From contig JAFGDT010000086.1 of NCBI GenBank assembly GCA_016931965.1, positions 1 to 64,000 of the forward strand: DNA of 64,000 nt. The letters run 5' to 3'. Made by a program: the position numbers and the translations under genes. Shown here in pieces: positions 37,601 to 45,446 of this stretch. The notes below the pieces were generated by a model. That model was given only the letters and a program-made list of their open reading frames with translations. It made no database searches and had not been told where the DNA came from. Position 1 is the first letter of the stretch; the number at the start of each line of letters is the position of its first letter. This stretch comes from a bacterium (lineage in GTDB: Bacteria; Zhuqueibacterota; QNDG01; DSAB01).

Positions 37601-37881
37601 TTACTTGTGGTTTCGTTTGCCAGATAATCAACACGGATATCCCGAATATCGATGCTCCCAAAAGGATTGATAGACACTGACCTGACTTGAACCGGTCTTT
37701 CCAACGATTTGGTGAGTTTTTCAGAAACCAATATGCCCAACTTGTCTGAAGGGTAGAGCTGCCAGAGGACAATGCATCCAACCAAAATAACCAAAAATAA
37801 AAACAGAAAGGCCCCGAGGAAAATCCTTCGAAGCCTCTTTCGCCACCGGGTTGGTGAACTTTTTTTATTCTTTTTTTTCAT
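34672..37881 (-). CDS. AsmA/YdbH-like envelope lipid-transport protein
   Basis: 1069 residues. A basic N-terminus and one membrane anchor (about 20-45) precede a very long region of beta-strand repeats of AsmA type (SINPFGSIDIRDIRV at about 70, then recurring GxxxLDxxxF patterns). Near the end, FFYITKIGTDFASTLLKAMD resembles AsmA/DUF748 C-terminal segments. Such proteins form grooved bridges that carry phospholipid from inner to outer membrane. The gene order with a DUF1318 protein matches E. coli ydbH-ynbE-ydbL. TamB is the alternative, but no TamA neighbour is present. Confidence 0.78.
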   Translation of the reverse strand: MKKKNKKSSPTRWRKRLRRIFLGAFLFLFLVILVGCIVLWQLYPSDKLGILVSEKLTKSLERPVQVRSVSINPFGSIDIRDIRVDYLANETTSKEPFLQMERLVIRFKLLPLLRRRLDITNVLLDQPELFIVTDILLKEMQKMRMNKTETEMESGKKISLPVSFGLFRLDLNDFSFSVTMGDSSAESELLFSGIHLDVSDLTLPRELSEEPENVQGQIHLFTEAGRAVFRNQKTLFEMVPNLDLSAIWHSEGKWTFYGDIGFKPVMQEEQSVVRFGLDLEGLGYGESIWINEFDLFDDRQSLVHIEGVMNHLGSDMDYDFLFQGDPINLREIIQTLHPYVQMAGIDFLNDMHLSGLLCLEKGELWGDSQNMHLLCRARIENGSLQNPNGDLDMHQGNFEVTVEGAMAQKGFEKGTMTGDIKVDQFTFAMNDSYSVSVEGLSMHADSKLDSAFVPVEAFATGRVEGVLGGFLGMELNWTADGIKEAREIALKGQIKADSLQFASFPNLGFPVDGSVDLLADVNAHGPQDIRINLVGLSPGIDYGIGNEINKTPPLKMVADMVWRTENTLKIWELDSAAVQLNALFSARLVGELDVVEKAYDFSLVNGIVRNGSVLEFFPTRLKNQLRTLSLDGEEEINLHVYGNRAGDSAIVRIEGNVNLKDVEVDYPAQFLNVKSIQGGLSFEGSSERIGGKGDLTLGSISHNKIGGQSVQGSRIQFDWGMIEQDSLWINRGDIHIEPLAIRGSVSLGVGQMTQSKKLDVEAALNFSSSDSVEILDGTWLQGGFSCRLRGKTIDPIQQWVRLSGELIVDSLDVIKNPVVCIRQIRGVVPFQIDVDLARQALVPEPNFQTLSWVEYENQPTVYRQFSPTIGNLQIQQVDVFGYQLNHLHFDFDIGRGGIQIPWFNMELLDGNLGGSIAICLGDGSKKDIAYEIRANASRIHSAALTDTESGEKEETELDATMAFEGKGIDLEQDIDLDGFFYITKIGTDFASTLLKAMDPQEADRSIRLTRRLLNMGWKPKLFSFELRHGYVYPSLSLTQPWFSPIRIPEYLEYGRLPLAFFLESRSNSE

Positions 37882-37918
37882 ACATCCTTAAAAGTGGTTC
37901 AGAAAATGTGCCTGAAAT

Positions 37919-39229
37919 TTACGAGCCTTCTTCCCCTCTTTTATAGATTCGATAGGTCGGATAAGCAAAATCGATGCCGGATGCGTTATTGATTGCTGAT
38001 AAAACTTTCTGGCTGATCGTATCTTCCCCTGCTCTTCTTTTTTTCGCATCGGTAAGATATCGCAGCGTCAGTTTGATACCGCTCTCCTCAATCTTTGTAT
38101 AAACGATGGGCGTAAACCTTTTGTAATAAATCAGATACTCTCGGGCCATGCGGTCGATTTTTTTCTGCACTTTCTCCTGAATTTCCTGGCTTTCTTCTTC
38201 TCCGCAACGAAAGAGAATCTCTTTTGCCTTTTCCCAATTGCTTTCGAATGTCACGAGAATAGACAATTCGTTCCATATAAATTCAAATCCTTTGGTGTAA
38301 TTGTAAAGTGAATTCCGAAATATCTGACCATGCGGCAAATGAACCAGACGGCCCGTACTTTGATCGCCATCCACCCAGTTGCCGATTTCCAAGAGAGAGG
38401 TTTGGAAGAGCCGGATATCAATTACATCTCCCTTTACATTGCCCAATTCAATCCGATCTCCCTCAACATAGGGACGGCGTATCATGATATAAAGCCAGCC
38501 TGCCATATTCAGCAGCACTTCATGCAGTGCCAGGGCAATACCGGCACCGATCACAGAAAGCATGGTAGCCCATTGTTGCGTACTCCCTGCCCAGATGGGA
38601 ATCAGAACAATGAAATAAACCAGTGCAGCGACATAGGATATTCTCTTCCGATATTGGTGTCTTTTCTGAATTTCGATTTTTAAAGAATTGATAAAACGTC
38701 GAATAAAAAAAAGAATGAGGTAAATCATACCAAAGGCAAATGCAGATCGAAATAATTTTTCGACAATCGCATTCTTTAGAAATTCAAAAAGATCGGAGTA
38801 TGTCCAGATACGAAATAAAATAAAGCCGTATAAAAATATAAAAGTGTAAGTTGCCCATTTCACATACAATTGACGTTTCTCAACTTCTATTTTCTGGGCA
38901 TCAACCAGCTTTCTGATTCCATAAATAATAATGAGAAAAAGAACCAGTCCGATGAGTGATGTCAATATTTTCCCAAAAACAGATGGATTGACGATTTCCA
39001 TCAAAACATCATACACCCATATACGCAGCAAAATCAATATACCGATCACAAGACCGATATAATTGGTCCACTGACGGAAGAGCTGACGCTTTTCCGTACT
39101 GAGTCTCAACGAATTGATGAAACGTCTGACCAAAACAACCACAATAGACATTAAAATCAGGTCGACAACCGACCAGATCGCTTTTTGAATTAAAGGATCA
39201 CGAAATTGGTTCATCAAGTTTTCAACCAT
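37919..39229 (-). CDS. MscS-family mechanosensitive channel
   Basis: 436 residues. About five to six membrane segments lie in the first 240 residues, with repeated RRFINSL motifs that suggest internal helix-pair duplication. The MscS pore helix and beta domain are clear: LSVIGAGIALALHEVLLNMAGW, RRPYVEGDRIELGNVKGDVIDI and VHLPHGQIFRNSLYNYTKG. It would release solutes upon hypo-osmotic shock. AGGAG lies six bases before the ATG. Twelve bases separate it from the pyrophosphorylase gene upstream. Confidence 0.92.
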   Translation of the reverse strand: MVENLMNQFRDPLIQKAIWSVVDLILMSIVVVLVRRFINSLRLSTEKRQLFRQWTNYIGLVIGILILLRIWVYDVLMEIVNPSVFGKILTSLIGLVLFLIIIYGIRKLVDAQKIEVEKRQLYVKWATYTFIFLYGFILFRIWTYSDLFEFLKNAIVEKLFRSAFAFGMIYLILFFIRRFINSLKIEIQKRHQYRKRISYVAALVYFIVLIPIWAGSTQQWATMLSVIGAGIALALHEVLLNMAGWLYIMIRRPYVEGDRIELGNVKGDVIDIRLFQTSLLEIGNWVDGDQSTGRLVHLPHGQIFRNSLYNYTKGFEFIWNELSILVTFESNWEKAKEILFRCGEEESQEIQEKVQKKIDRMAREYLIYYKRFTPIVYTKIEESGIKLTLRYLTDAKKRRAGEDTISQKVLSAINNASGIDFAYPTYRIYKRGEEGS

Positions 39230-39241
39230 GAATACTCCTGT

Positions 39242-40687
39242 CTATTGAGGACCAAGATAGAGGGATTCTTGAAAACACAAATCCCGATCCACTTTCTTTA
39301 AAAATTGATCTTTATCGAAAGCATACAAGGGGCTGATTTCAATCTGACCTTTCACATCGCCCTGTGCATTCCTGGGTACAGAAATCCCGGCCGATTCAAG
39401 CCAGCATCCGAAAAAATTGGAAAGATCCCTTCGTGCGGTTTCTGGGGAATTCTCTCCAATTTTGTTTTTTACTGGACTGAATTCCTCTTTCCTGGCCACT
39501 TCCATAACGACAGAATGGTTCGCATATTGAATGGCATCAAAAATAAATTTTTCAAATTTATACCCATTGGGTTTCTCGGGTTTGATCCAGTTTCCATTAT
39601 CATTCAGATAAGGAATTTTTTTATGAGCAACATGATAAGGCAGAAACAACGCTTCACCCATAAATTTTTCCATAAAATGAAACTCGAAAAGATGAATCGC
39701 TATGCTTCCAGCTTCATATTTTAATCTTCCATCTGGATTTCGCATCAGTTTGGCCGATTCGGGCATGTCACTATATTCAATCACATGCAATTTTCCGTTG
39801 ATTCGAACAAAATGTCCTATCTTTTCTGATGAATTTCGTTTTTTGACCATTTTTGAAGACATATCGGCTTGAGCCTGGACGTGATATCCCACAAAAACAG
39901 GATCCACTATTTTAATCAATACATTATCAACTTGAAAATACGAAATAATCTCAATGTTTTGCCTTTTCATATTTTCAATAATATGATTATCGGCCACAGC
40001 CGAAAGTATGCCGCCATGCCCGTTTGGACTTGTAAAAATATGATCTTTTGCATCTAAAATAAATTTGCCTTGAGCATCCAGTGCTGGAAGCATGTCTTGT
40101 TTTACAAAAATGATATCCTCTTTGTGCAATCCGAAAAATCCGTTCCGATCAAAAAATTCTTTTGTTCGTTCATCATTTGTTTCACTGGTCATAATATACC
40201 ATGGAATGGATACCTTGTAGAATCGACTGGCTGCCAGAATTTTTTCTGCATGCATCTGGAATAGACTATTCCCCGTAACCGGACCGATAGGGAAACACCC
40301 CTTGGGTTTGTCATAACCCAGTCTTGTACCCTGTCCTCCCGCCACCGTCAAAATACCCAATTTGCCAGATCGAATAACCTCTTTCCCCATACGCTTTGCC
40401 TGAATGGCTGATTTTCTCTCCTCAGGTGACATGGGGACGGAAATGACATCTGGGGGATCCATGTTTTCTTGAAATTTAGCTGATTGTAGTTGATCCATAC
40501 ACCGGTTTTTCAATACATGGATCAGACCAAAGTCAATGGATCTCAGTTGTGCCAGCATCTTTCTTTTTGCCGAATCAGACAACTCTTCCCACCATCGAAA
40601 AACATGCCCTTGATCTTCTTGAAAAACCTTTTGAATAATCGATTGATCTTCAGGTTTCTGGCCTCGAATGACTCTTTCTATTTCCAT
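39242..40687 (-). CDS. UDP-sugar (UDP-GlcNAc type) pyrophosphorylase
   Basis: 481 residues of the UDPGP/UAP family, closer to the eukaryotic UAP1-like branch than to bacterial GlmU or GalU. The nucleotide loop AGGQGTRLGYDKPKGCFPIG is complete; SPNGHGG and QVDNVLIKIVDPVFVG supply uridine and sugar contacts. It makes UDP-GlcNAc or UDP-glucose from UTP and the sugar 1-phosphate in the cytoplasm. It lies 17 bases after the aldolase gene. The ribosome-binding site is weak. The exact sugar cannot be fixed. Confidence 0.88.
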   Translation of the reverse strand: MEIERVIRGQKPEDQSIIQKVFQEDQGHVFRWWEELSDSAKRKMLAQLRSIDFGLIHVLKNRCMDQLQSAKFQENMDPPDVISVPMSPEERKSAIQAKRMGKEVIRSGKLGILTVAGGQGTRLGYDKPKGCFPIGPVTGNSLFQMHAEKILAASRFYKVSIPWYIMTSETNDERTKEFFDRNGFFGLHKEDIIFVKQDMLPALDAQGKFILDAKDHIFTSPNGHGGILSAVADNHIIENMKRQNIEIISYFQVDNVLIKIVDPVFVGYHVQAQADMSSKMVKKRNSSEKIGHFVRINGKLHVIEYSDMPESAKLMRNPDGRLKYEAGSIAIHLFEFHFMEKFMGEALFLPYHVAHKKIPYLNDNGNWIKPEKPNGYKFEKFIFDAIQYANHSVVMEVARKEEFSPVKNKIGENSPETARRDLSNFFGCWLESAGISVPRNAQGDVKGQIEISPLYAFDKDQFLKKVDRDLCFQESLYLGPQ

Positions 40688-40704
40688 AATGAAACACTGG
40701 TTTT

Positions 40705-41709
40705 CTATTCTTCCTCGATAATGCGGTCAAAAAATTGAACCAGATCACCCCGATCCGGTGTTGCATTGAATTGCATAGCCGCTCTTGGATGCTGATTGAG
40801 AAGACCTGTGATCATATAGGGTACATCAAATCCCCACAACAGTTTTTCCCTTAAAGGTTCAATATGCTCCTGAATACACCGAAGAATTGGCCGGAGGCTG
40901 TATTTTGGATTGTGAAGAAAACCGAGCAACAATTCCATGTTACAGTTGCCTGCTCCCCGCCCCAATCCCGCCATGCTGGCATCCAGAATATTGGCCCCTT
41001 TAATAATGGCCTCAATCGTATTGGCATAAGCCAGCATCTGATTGTTATGAGCATGCATGCCGACGACCTTGCCTTTGGATTCTGCAAAATGAAGATATTT
41101 CTCAATGAGATAATGCACTTGCTCACTGTAAAGAGCACCAAAACTGTCAACGAGATAGACGATATCGACTTCCGAATTGGCCAGGATGGACAATGCCTCA
41201 TCCAGTTCCGGTTCCTGTACAGTCGACACAGCCATCAAATTGACCGTGGTCTCATATCCTTTATCGTGCGCATCCTTGATGATATCCAGAGCCGTGGGTA
41301 TCTGATGGATATAGGTGGCTACCCGGATCATATCCAAAACACTCTTATTGGCCGGTAAAATATCGCTGTGGTAGTCCGTCCGTTCCGCATCTGCCATGGC
41401 AGATAATTTCAGAGAAGACTCATTCTTTCCAACGATTCGACGGATATCGTCTTCACTGCAAAATTTCCAGGAACCATATTCATCTTGAGAAAATATCTTT
41501 TTATCGGCTTTATATCCCAATTCCATATAATCGATGCCTGCTTCCATGCACGCATGGTAGACTGCTTTTACGATCCCATCATCGAAAAGATGATTGTTCA
41601 TTAAACCACCATCACGGATGGTACAATCCAGCACTTTGATTTCAGAACGATAGGAAACCCATCTTTTTGCCGGACCTTCGCTCATTTGCACCTTTGTCAA
41701 TTCGGTCAT
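40705..41709 (-). CDS. DRE-TIM metallolyase (4-hydroxy-2-oxovalerate aldolase-like)
   Basis: 334 residues, an HMGL-like barrel. DCTIRDGG (28-35) holds the metal-binding Asp and catalytic Arg; GMHAHNN supplies the metal histidines; DASMAGLGRGAGN is the family's glycine loop. Such aldolases split 4-hydroxy-2-oxoacids. None of the usual partner dehydrogenases or dehydratases is nearby, so the real substrate is open. GGAGTTAAG precedes the ATG. It lies 20 bases after the PII-like gene. Confidence 0.85.
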   Translation of the reverse strand: MTELTKVQMSEGPAKRWVSYRSEIKVLDCTIRDGGLMNNHLFDDGIVKAVYHACMEAGIDYMELGYKADKKIFSQDEYGSWKFCSEDDIRRIVGKNESSLKLSAMADAERTDYHSDILPANKSVLDMIRVATYIHQIPTALDIIKDAHDKGYETTVNLMAVSTVQEPELDEALSILANSEVDIVYLVDSFGALYSEQVHYLIEKYLHFAESKGKVVGMHAHNNQMLAYANTIEAIIKGANILDASMAGLGRGAGNCNMELLLGFLHNPKYSLRPILRCIQEHIEPLREKLLWGFDVPYMITGLLNQHPRAAMQFNATPDRGDLVQFFDRIIEEE

Positions 41710-41729
41710 CTTAACTCCTTTTCAATTGA

Positions 41730-42095
41730 CTACCTTTTTTTAATCGGATTCTTTTGATCCCATTTCAATTCATGATCAACAACATACTCAACGGGGAGCA
41801 AAATCATTCTGAGAATATTCTCCTTTTGAATATCAATATCTGCTTCTTTTAAGAGTTCAACGAGTTCATTGACTTTTTCTTTTTTTTCAATAAGCGTGGT
41901 GATCAAAAAAGAATAACGCTCTTTCTCATCCTCTGATTTAATGAAACCCATAAACAGGGGAAAATCACGTTGAAGTACTTTGTCAAGATTCTGTCCTTCA
42001 AGAATGCTCCCTTTCTGGATCCCACATGAGGTAAGAGCAAGAATAATATCTTCTTTGTATTCTATTTTGAATAATTGAATGATCAAAAAGAACAT
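41730..42095 (-). CDS. PII-like small protein next to antiporter
   Basis: 121 residues starting at ATG after GGAGGG. Pattern beta-alpha-beta-beta-alpha-beta with an acidic YKEDIILALTSCGIQKGSILEG opening suggests a PII/ferredoxin-like fold, as in PII-like proteins encoded beside membrane transporters. No T-loop signature can be read, so this is fold-level inference. It follows the antiporter by 96 bases and precedes the aldolase by 20. Probable ligand-sensing regulator of the antiporter. Confidence 0.55.
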   Translation of the reverse strand: MFFLIIQLFKIEYKEDIILALTSCGIQKGSILEGQNLDKVLQRDFPLFMGFIKSEDEKERYSFLITTLIEKKEKVNELVELLKEADIDIQKENILRMILLPVEYVVDHELKWDQKNPIKKR

Positions 42096-42191
42096 TTTGG
42101 CCCTCCATTTTCAGACCGGTCACAATAGTGACAAACCATATTTGTTATTCAATCATGATGATAAAACAATATATACATAGACCCGTTCATT

Positions 42192-43403
42192 TCACTGGTC
42201 ATTCCGCTCTCCCGCTTTTGTCAATGCATACTTGGTAAGAAGGGGTCCCACAATCTCTGTAATAATCGTTGTAAAAAGCAGAACATTAATCACGACAGAT
42301 GCAAGCAATCGACCAGGTTCTCCAAAATCGCCGCTTCCGAATTCCTTTCGTACGATGATTGCCAGTGCAAGTGCAACACCCACTTGAGGGATTAATGAGA
42401 ATCCGGCATATTTTTTAACAACACTTGGAGCTCTTCCAATGGTTGCTCCCAAACGAGCCCCTCCAATTTTTCCGGCAATCCTGGCAACAAGATAAACCAA
42501 ACCCACCACACCAATTTGTGGCAGAAGGCCCACATCCAGATGAGCACCCGCAAAGATAAAAAAGAAAGCAAAAAGAAGAGGTGAAACATTTTCAAGAACT
42601 TTGGAAGACCGATTGGTCAACATCGGATTCAGGTTTGAAACGACAGCACCAAATGTCATCGTTGACAAGAGACCGGAAAGATGAAATTGCTGTGAAAAAC
42701 CAAGTAAAAAGAGTACGAAAGCTCCCGTACCCAGCAGCAGATCATCTGGATATCGTACTTTTTGAAAAAGCCAGATAAAACCAAATCCCAACAAACCACC
42801 CGATACAAGCGACAACAGAATTTCAAGTATGGATGGGAGCAAAATGGAAAGCAAAGAAACATGTTCCGCTTTCAATAGACCCTTTGACAAGGCTGCGGCA
42901 AATACAAAAATGATCAGAGCAAATGCATCATCAATACCGACCACAGCAAGAATGGTTGAACTGAGCGGTCCCTTTGCTTTGTACTGCTGAATAATATAAA
43001 CTGTAGCCGCGGGAGCTGTAGCCGACGCAACAGCACCCAAAATAAAAGCCTGATAAACCTTTGATGGATCAAGTAAGAAAATGGACACCGTCACAACAAG
43101 AAATGATAGAGTAGATTCAAATAGAGCAATCAGGATAATGGATTTGCCTAGTCTGACGAAAATTTCCCGCCGCAATTCGGATCCAATGGTAAAACCAATA
43201 ATACCCAGGGCAAAATCATTCACAATGTCCAGACGATCCAATGATTCAGTATGAAAAATGCGAAGAAGCGATATGCCCATGATGACACCGACAATGACAT
43301 ATCCTGTCACAATCGGTATGCCTATTTTACCGGTCAGCCGCTTGACACAAAAAGCAACAATCGCCGCACAAGCCAGATAGATTAGTGTGTTTAATTCTCC
43401 CAT
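42192..43403 (-). CDS. Cation:proton antiporter, CPA2 type
   Basis: 403 residues with about 12 membrane helices and little else; no C-terminal RCK/TrkA domain. The conserved acidic pair is in GIDDAFALIIFVFA (near residue 155), as in NapA/Kef-like exchangers of the Na+/H+ exchanger superfamily. It would exchange sodium or potassium for protons at the inner membrane. Ten bases separate it from the PTS-IIA gene upstream, and the PII-like gene follows, so regulation by separate soluble proteins is likely. Confidence 0.9.
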   Translation of the reverse strand: MGELNTLIYLACAAIVAFCVKRLTGKIGIPIVTGYVIVGVIMGISLLRIFHTESLDRLDIVNDFALGIIGFTIGSELRREIFVRLGKSIILIALFESTLSFLVVTVSIFLLDPSKVYQAFILGAVASATAPAATVYIIQQYKAKGPLSSTILAVVGIDDAFALIIFVFAAALSKGLLKAEHVSLLSILLPSILEILLSLVSGGLLGFGFIWLFQKVRYPDDLLLGTGAFVLFLLGFSQQFHLSGLLSTMTFGAVVSNLNPMLTNRSSKVLENVSPLLFAFFFIFAGAHLDVGLLPQIGVVGLVYLVARIAGKIGGARLGATIGRAPSVVKKYAGFSLIPQVGVALALAIIVRKEFGSGDFGEPGRLLASVVINVLLFTTIITEIVGPLLTKYALTKAGERNDQ

Positions 43404-43413
43404 GCATGCACTT

Positions 43414-43863
43414 TCACAAATTCGTAAAAAGGTCTAATACATCTTTCCCATTTTTGGCCTGAATGATTTTATTTCTTCTGGCCGCATTTTTCAAAACAAG
43501 CACAATTTTAGACAACAACCTTAAATACAACTCATGCTGACCGGCATTACCCGCAATCAGAAAAACGATATGAACAGGTTGATTGTCAAGTGCACCCCAC
43601 TCAATTCCCTTCCTGCTTACACCAACACATATAGTAATGTCCTTGACTTCTTTGATCTTCACATGGGGAATAGCAATGCCCAAACCAATGCCTGTACTGA
43701 TGATACCCTCACGTTTAAACACCTCTTTTCGAAATGTTTCCTTGTCCAAGATATTGGGAGAAGTCACAAGAGAATCGATCAACCGGTTTAAAACATCCTC
43801 CTTATTCTCCTCTTCCAGTAAAACAACATATGCAGGATCTAAATACTGTCTTAAATAAATCAT
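43414..43863 (-). CDS. PTS EIIA (fructose/nitrogen type) domain protein
   Basis: 149 residues, a single EIIA domain of the PtsN/fructose class. The phosphorylated histidine is His67 in GIAIPHVKI; the second active-site region is GNAGQHELYLRLLSKI. No EIIB, EIIC or HPr gene lies near, and the antiporter follows after 10 bases, so it is more likely a regulator than a sugar carrier; PtsN in E. coli controls potassium transport. GAGGTTCAC precedes the ATG. Confidence 0.9.
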   Translation of the reverse strand: MIYLRQYLDPAYVVLLEEENKEDVLNRLIDSLVTSPNILDKETFRKEVFKREGIISTGIGLGIAIPHVKIKEVKDITICVGVSRKGIEWGALDNQPVHIVFLIAGNAGQHELYLRLLSKIVLVLKNAARRNKIIQAKNGKDVLDLFTNL

Positions 43864-43887
43864 GTGAACCTCATATTTGATATATAA

Positions 43888-44988
43888 TTAATTTTCTATG
43901 AATGCTTTCTCTTGAAATTCACCCATGGTCGTCGAAAAAGGCAAATTTGGAACCCGATAGACATAACCCTGATAATTTTGGATCACAAGCTCATTCGCTG
44001 TTTTTTTAATAACATAACCTGGTAAAAGCGGCACTTTCCCTCCGCCACCGGGAAGATCAACGACATAAGTGGGGACAGCCAATCCGCTCATATGACCCCT
44101 GAGTTGTCTCATAATAAAAAGTCCAGTATCGACTGTTGTTCTGAAATGCTCGGTTCCTTTCACCAAATCCGCGTGCAGCAAATAATAGGGTTTCACCCGT
44201 ATCTGAAGCAACATTCGCATCAACCGGGATATTACAGAAACATGGTCATTAATCCCCTTCAAGAGCACAGTTTGACTGCCCAAAGGGATTCCCCTATCGC
44301 TTAAAAGCCGGATCGCTCTTTTGACTTCATCCGTGATTTCATCGGGATGGTTGAAATGTAGATTGATATAAAGATTTTTCGTTTTGCTTAAAATGTTTGC
44401 CAGTCTGGATGTCACACGCTGGGGAAGTACAGACGGAATTCTTGTGCCTATTCTTACGACACCAACATGGGAAATCTCTTTGATTTTCATTAAAATCCAA
44501 TCCAATTTTTCATCAGAAAGAAGAAGCGGATCGCCACCGGAAAGAAGCACATCGAAAATTTCTCCATGTTGCCGAATATAACGGAATCCTTCTTCAATGG
44601 CTTGATCTTGAATTGGATCCCATCGCCCTATTTTACGTTTGCGCGTGCAGAACCGACAGTAGACACCGCACTGATTGGAAACGAGAAAAAGCACCCTGTC
44701 TGGATATCGATGGACGAGGTTTGGAACAGAACTGTTTCGCTCTTCGGCGAGCGGATCGACCCATCCAGTTGCATCTTCAAGCTCTCTCGGATCAGGCACA
44801 ACCTGTCGCATCAACGAAGCGCCTCTCTTTTTCATCAAATCCAAGAAATAGGCGTTGATCCGCATGGGATAAATATCACAAACTTTTTCAAGTGAAGGCA
44901 CATCGATCCGAATATGACCGGCCAATTCATTTGGATGATGCACACCCGTCTTTATGTATTTTCTCCATGATGGTGACATGATTCTCAT
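43888..44988 (-). CDS. KamA-family radical SAM aminomutase
   Basis: 366 residues. The radical SAM cluster is CX3CX2C: Cys107, Cys111 and Cys114 in QCGVYCRFC; the PLP lysine is Lys318 in PGGGGK. These fit lysine 2,3-aminomutase-like enzymes, which move the alpha-amino group of lysine (or glutamate) to the beta position. The C-terminal zinc CNCDVC motif of clostridial KamA is absent and the protein is shorter, closer to EpmB-like or glutamate-type members. No epmA or beta-lysine acetyltransferase gene is visible here. Start has weak ribosome-binding site; MSPSW is an alternative. Confidence 0.86.
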   Translation of the reverse strand: MRIMSPSWRKYIKTGVHHPNELAGHIRIDVPSLEKVCDIYPMRINAYFLDLMKKRGASLMRQVVPDPRELEDATGWVDPLAEERNSSVPNLVHRYPDRVLFLVSNQCGVYCRFCTRKRKIGRWDPIQDQAIEEGFRYIRQHGEIFDVLLSGGDPLLLSDEKLDWILMKIKEISHVGVVRIGTRIPSVLPQRVTSRLANILSKTKNLYINLHFNHPDEITDEVKRAIRLLSDRGIPLGSQTVLLKGINDHVSVISRLMRMLLQIRVKPYYLLHADLVKGTEHFRTTVDTGLFIMRQLRGHMSGLAVPTYVVDLPGGGGKVPLLPGYVIKKTANELVIQNYQGYVYRVPNLPFSTTMGEFQEKAFIEN

Positions 44989-45008
44989 TTTTATTGATTA
45001 GTTAAAAA

Positions 45009-45293
45009 TCACAAGATCTGTTCCATACAGGAAACAACCACACGGCTCTCAGAATCCCGAAGCCTATCAAACATGGCTTGTATTTCCGGATTGCTTTGGA
45101 TCAGATGCGAAAGTTCATCGATTGTCTTGTCGGTTAAAATCGTTTGAAGAAATCGATTTTTATGATTCATATCACAAAAAAGGGAAACGGTAAATCCTTG
45201 CTCTTGCCAATAATCCTGTAATTGCTCGACATCCCTGATAAATCCATCCTGATCTTCTTGTTCCAAATCAAATGAAAATAGGATTAAATGCAT
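45009..45293 (-). CDS. Small protein of unknown function
   Basis: 94 residues from the ATG at 45293 (GAGAGA seven bases upstream; the ATG at 45308 is the alternative). No family recognised. Alternating strand and acidic helix (MHLILFSFDLEQEDQDGF) and a closing VVVSCMEQIL hint at a small alpha/beta sensor-like fold. It is the first gene after a good promoter and lies 20 bases before the KamA-type gene. Confidence 0.6.
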   Translation of the reverse strand: MHLILFSFDLEQEDQDGFIRDVEQLQDYWQEQGFTVSLFCDMNHKNRFLQTILTDKTIDELSHLIQSNPEIQAMFDRLRDSESRVVVSCMEQIL

Positions 45294-45320
45294 CGTTCCA
45301 TCTCTCATAGTAAACAAAGC

Positions 45321-45349
45321 ATTTTAAAATAAAATGAAGTAAAAAGCAA
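45321..45349 (-). promoter_or_regulatory. Sigma70-like promoter for the 45-kb operon
   Basis: On the minus strand, TTGCTT (45344-45349), a 17-base spacer and TAAAAT (45321-45326). Transcription would begin near 45314, about 20 bases before the ATG at 45293. Confidence 0.5.
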
Positions 45350-45446
45350 GAAAAAATGTGTCATTTTTTAATTGATATTCATTTGAAAAAGAAGTGGAGA
45401 ATTGATCTTACATTCCGGATAACAATTTCCCGATTAAAAGGCACAT

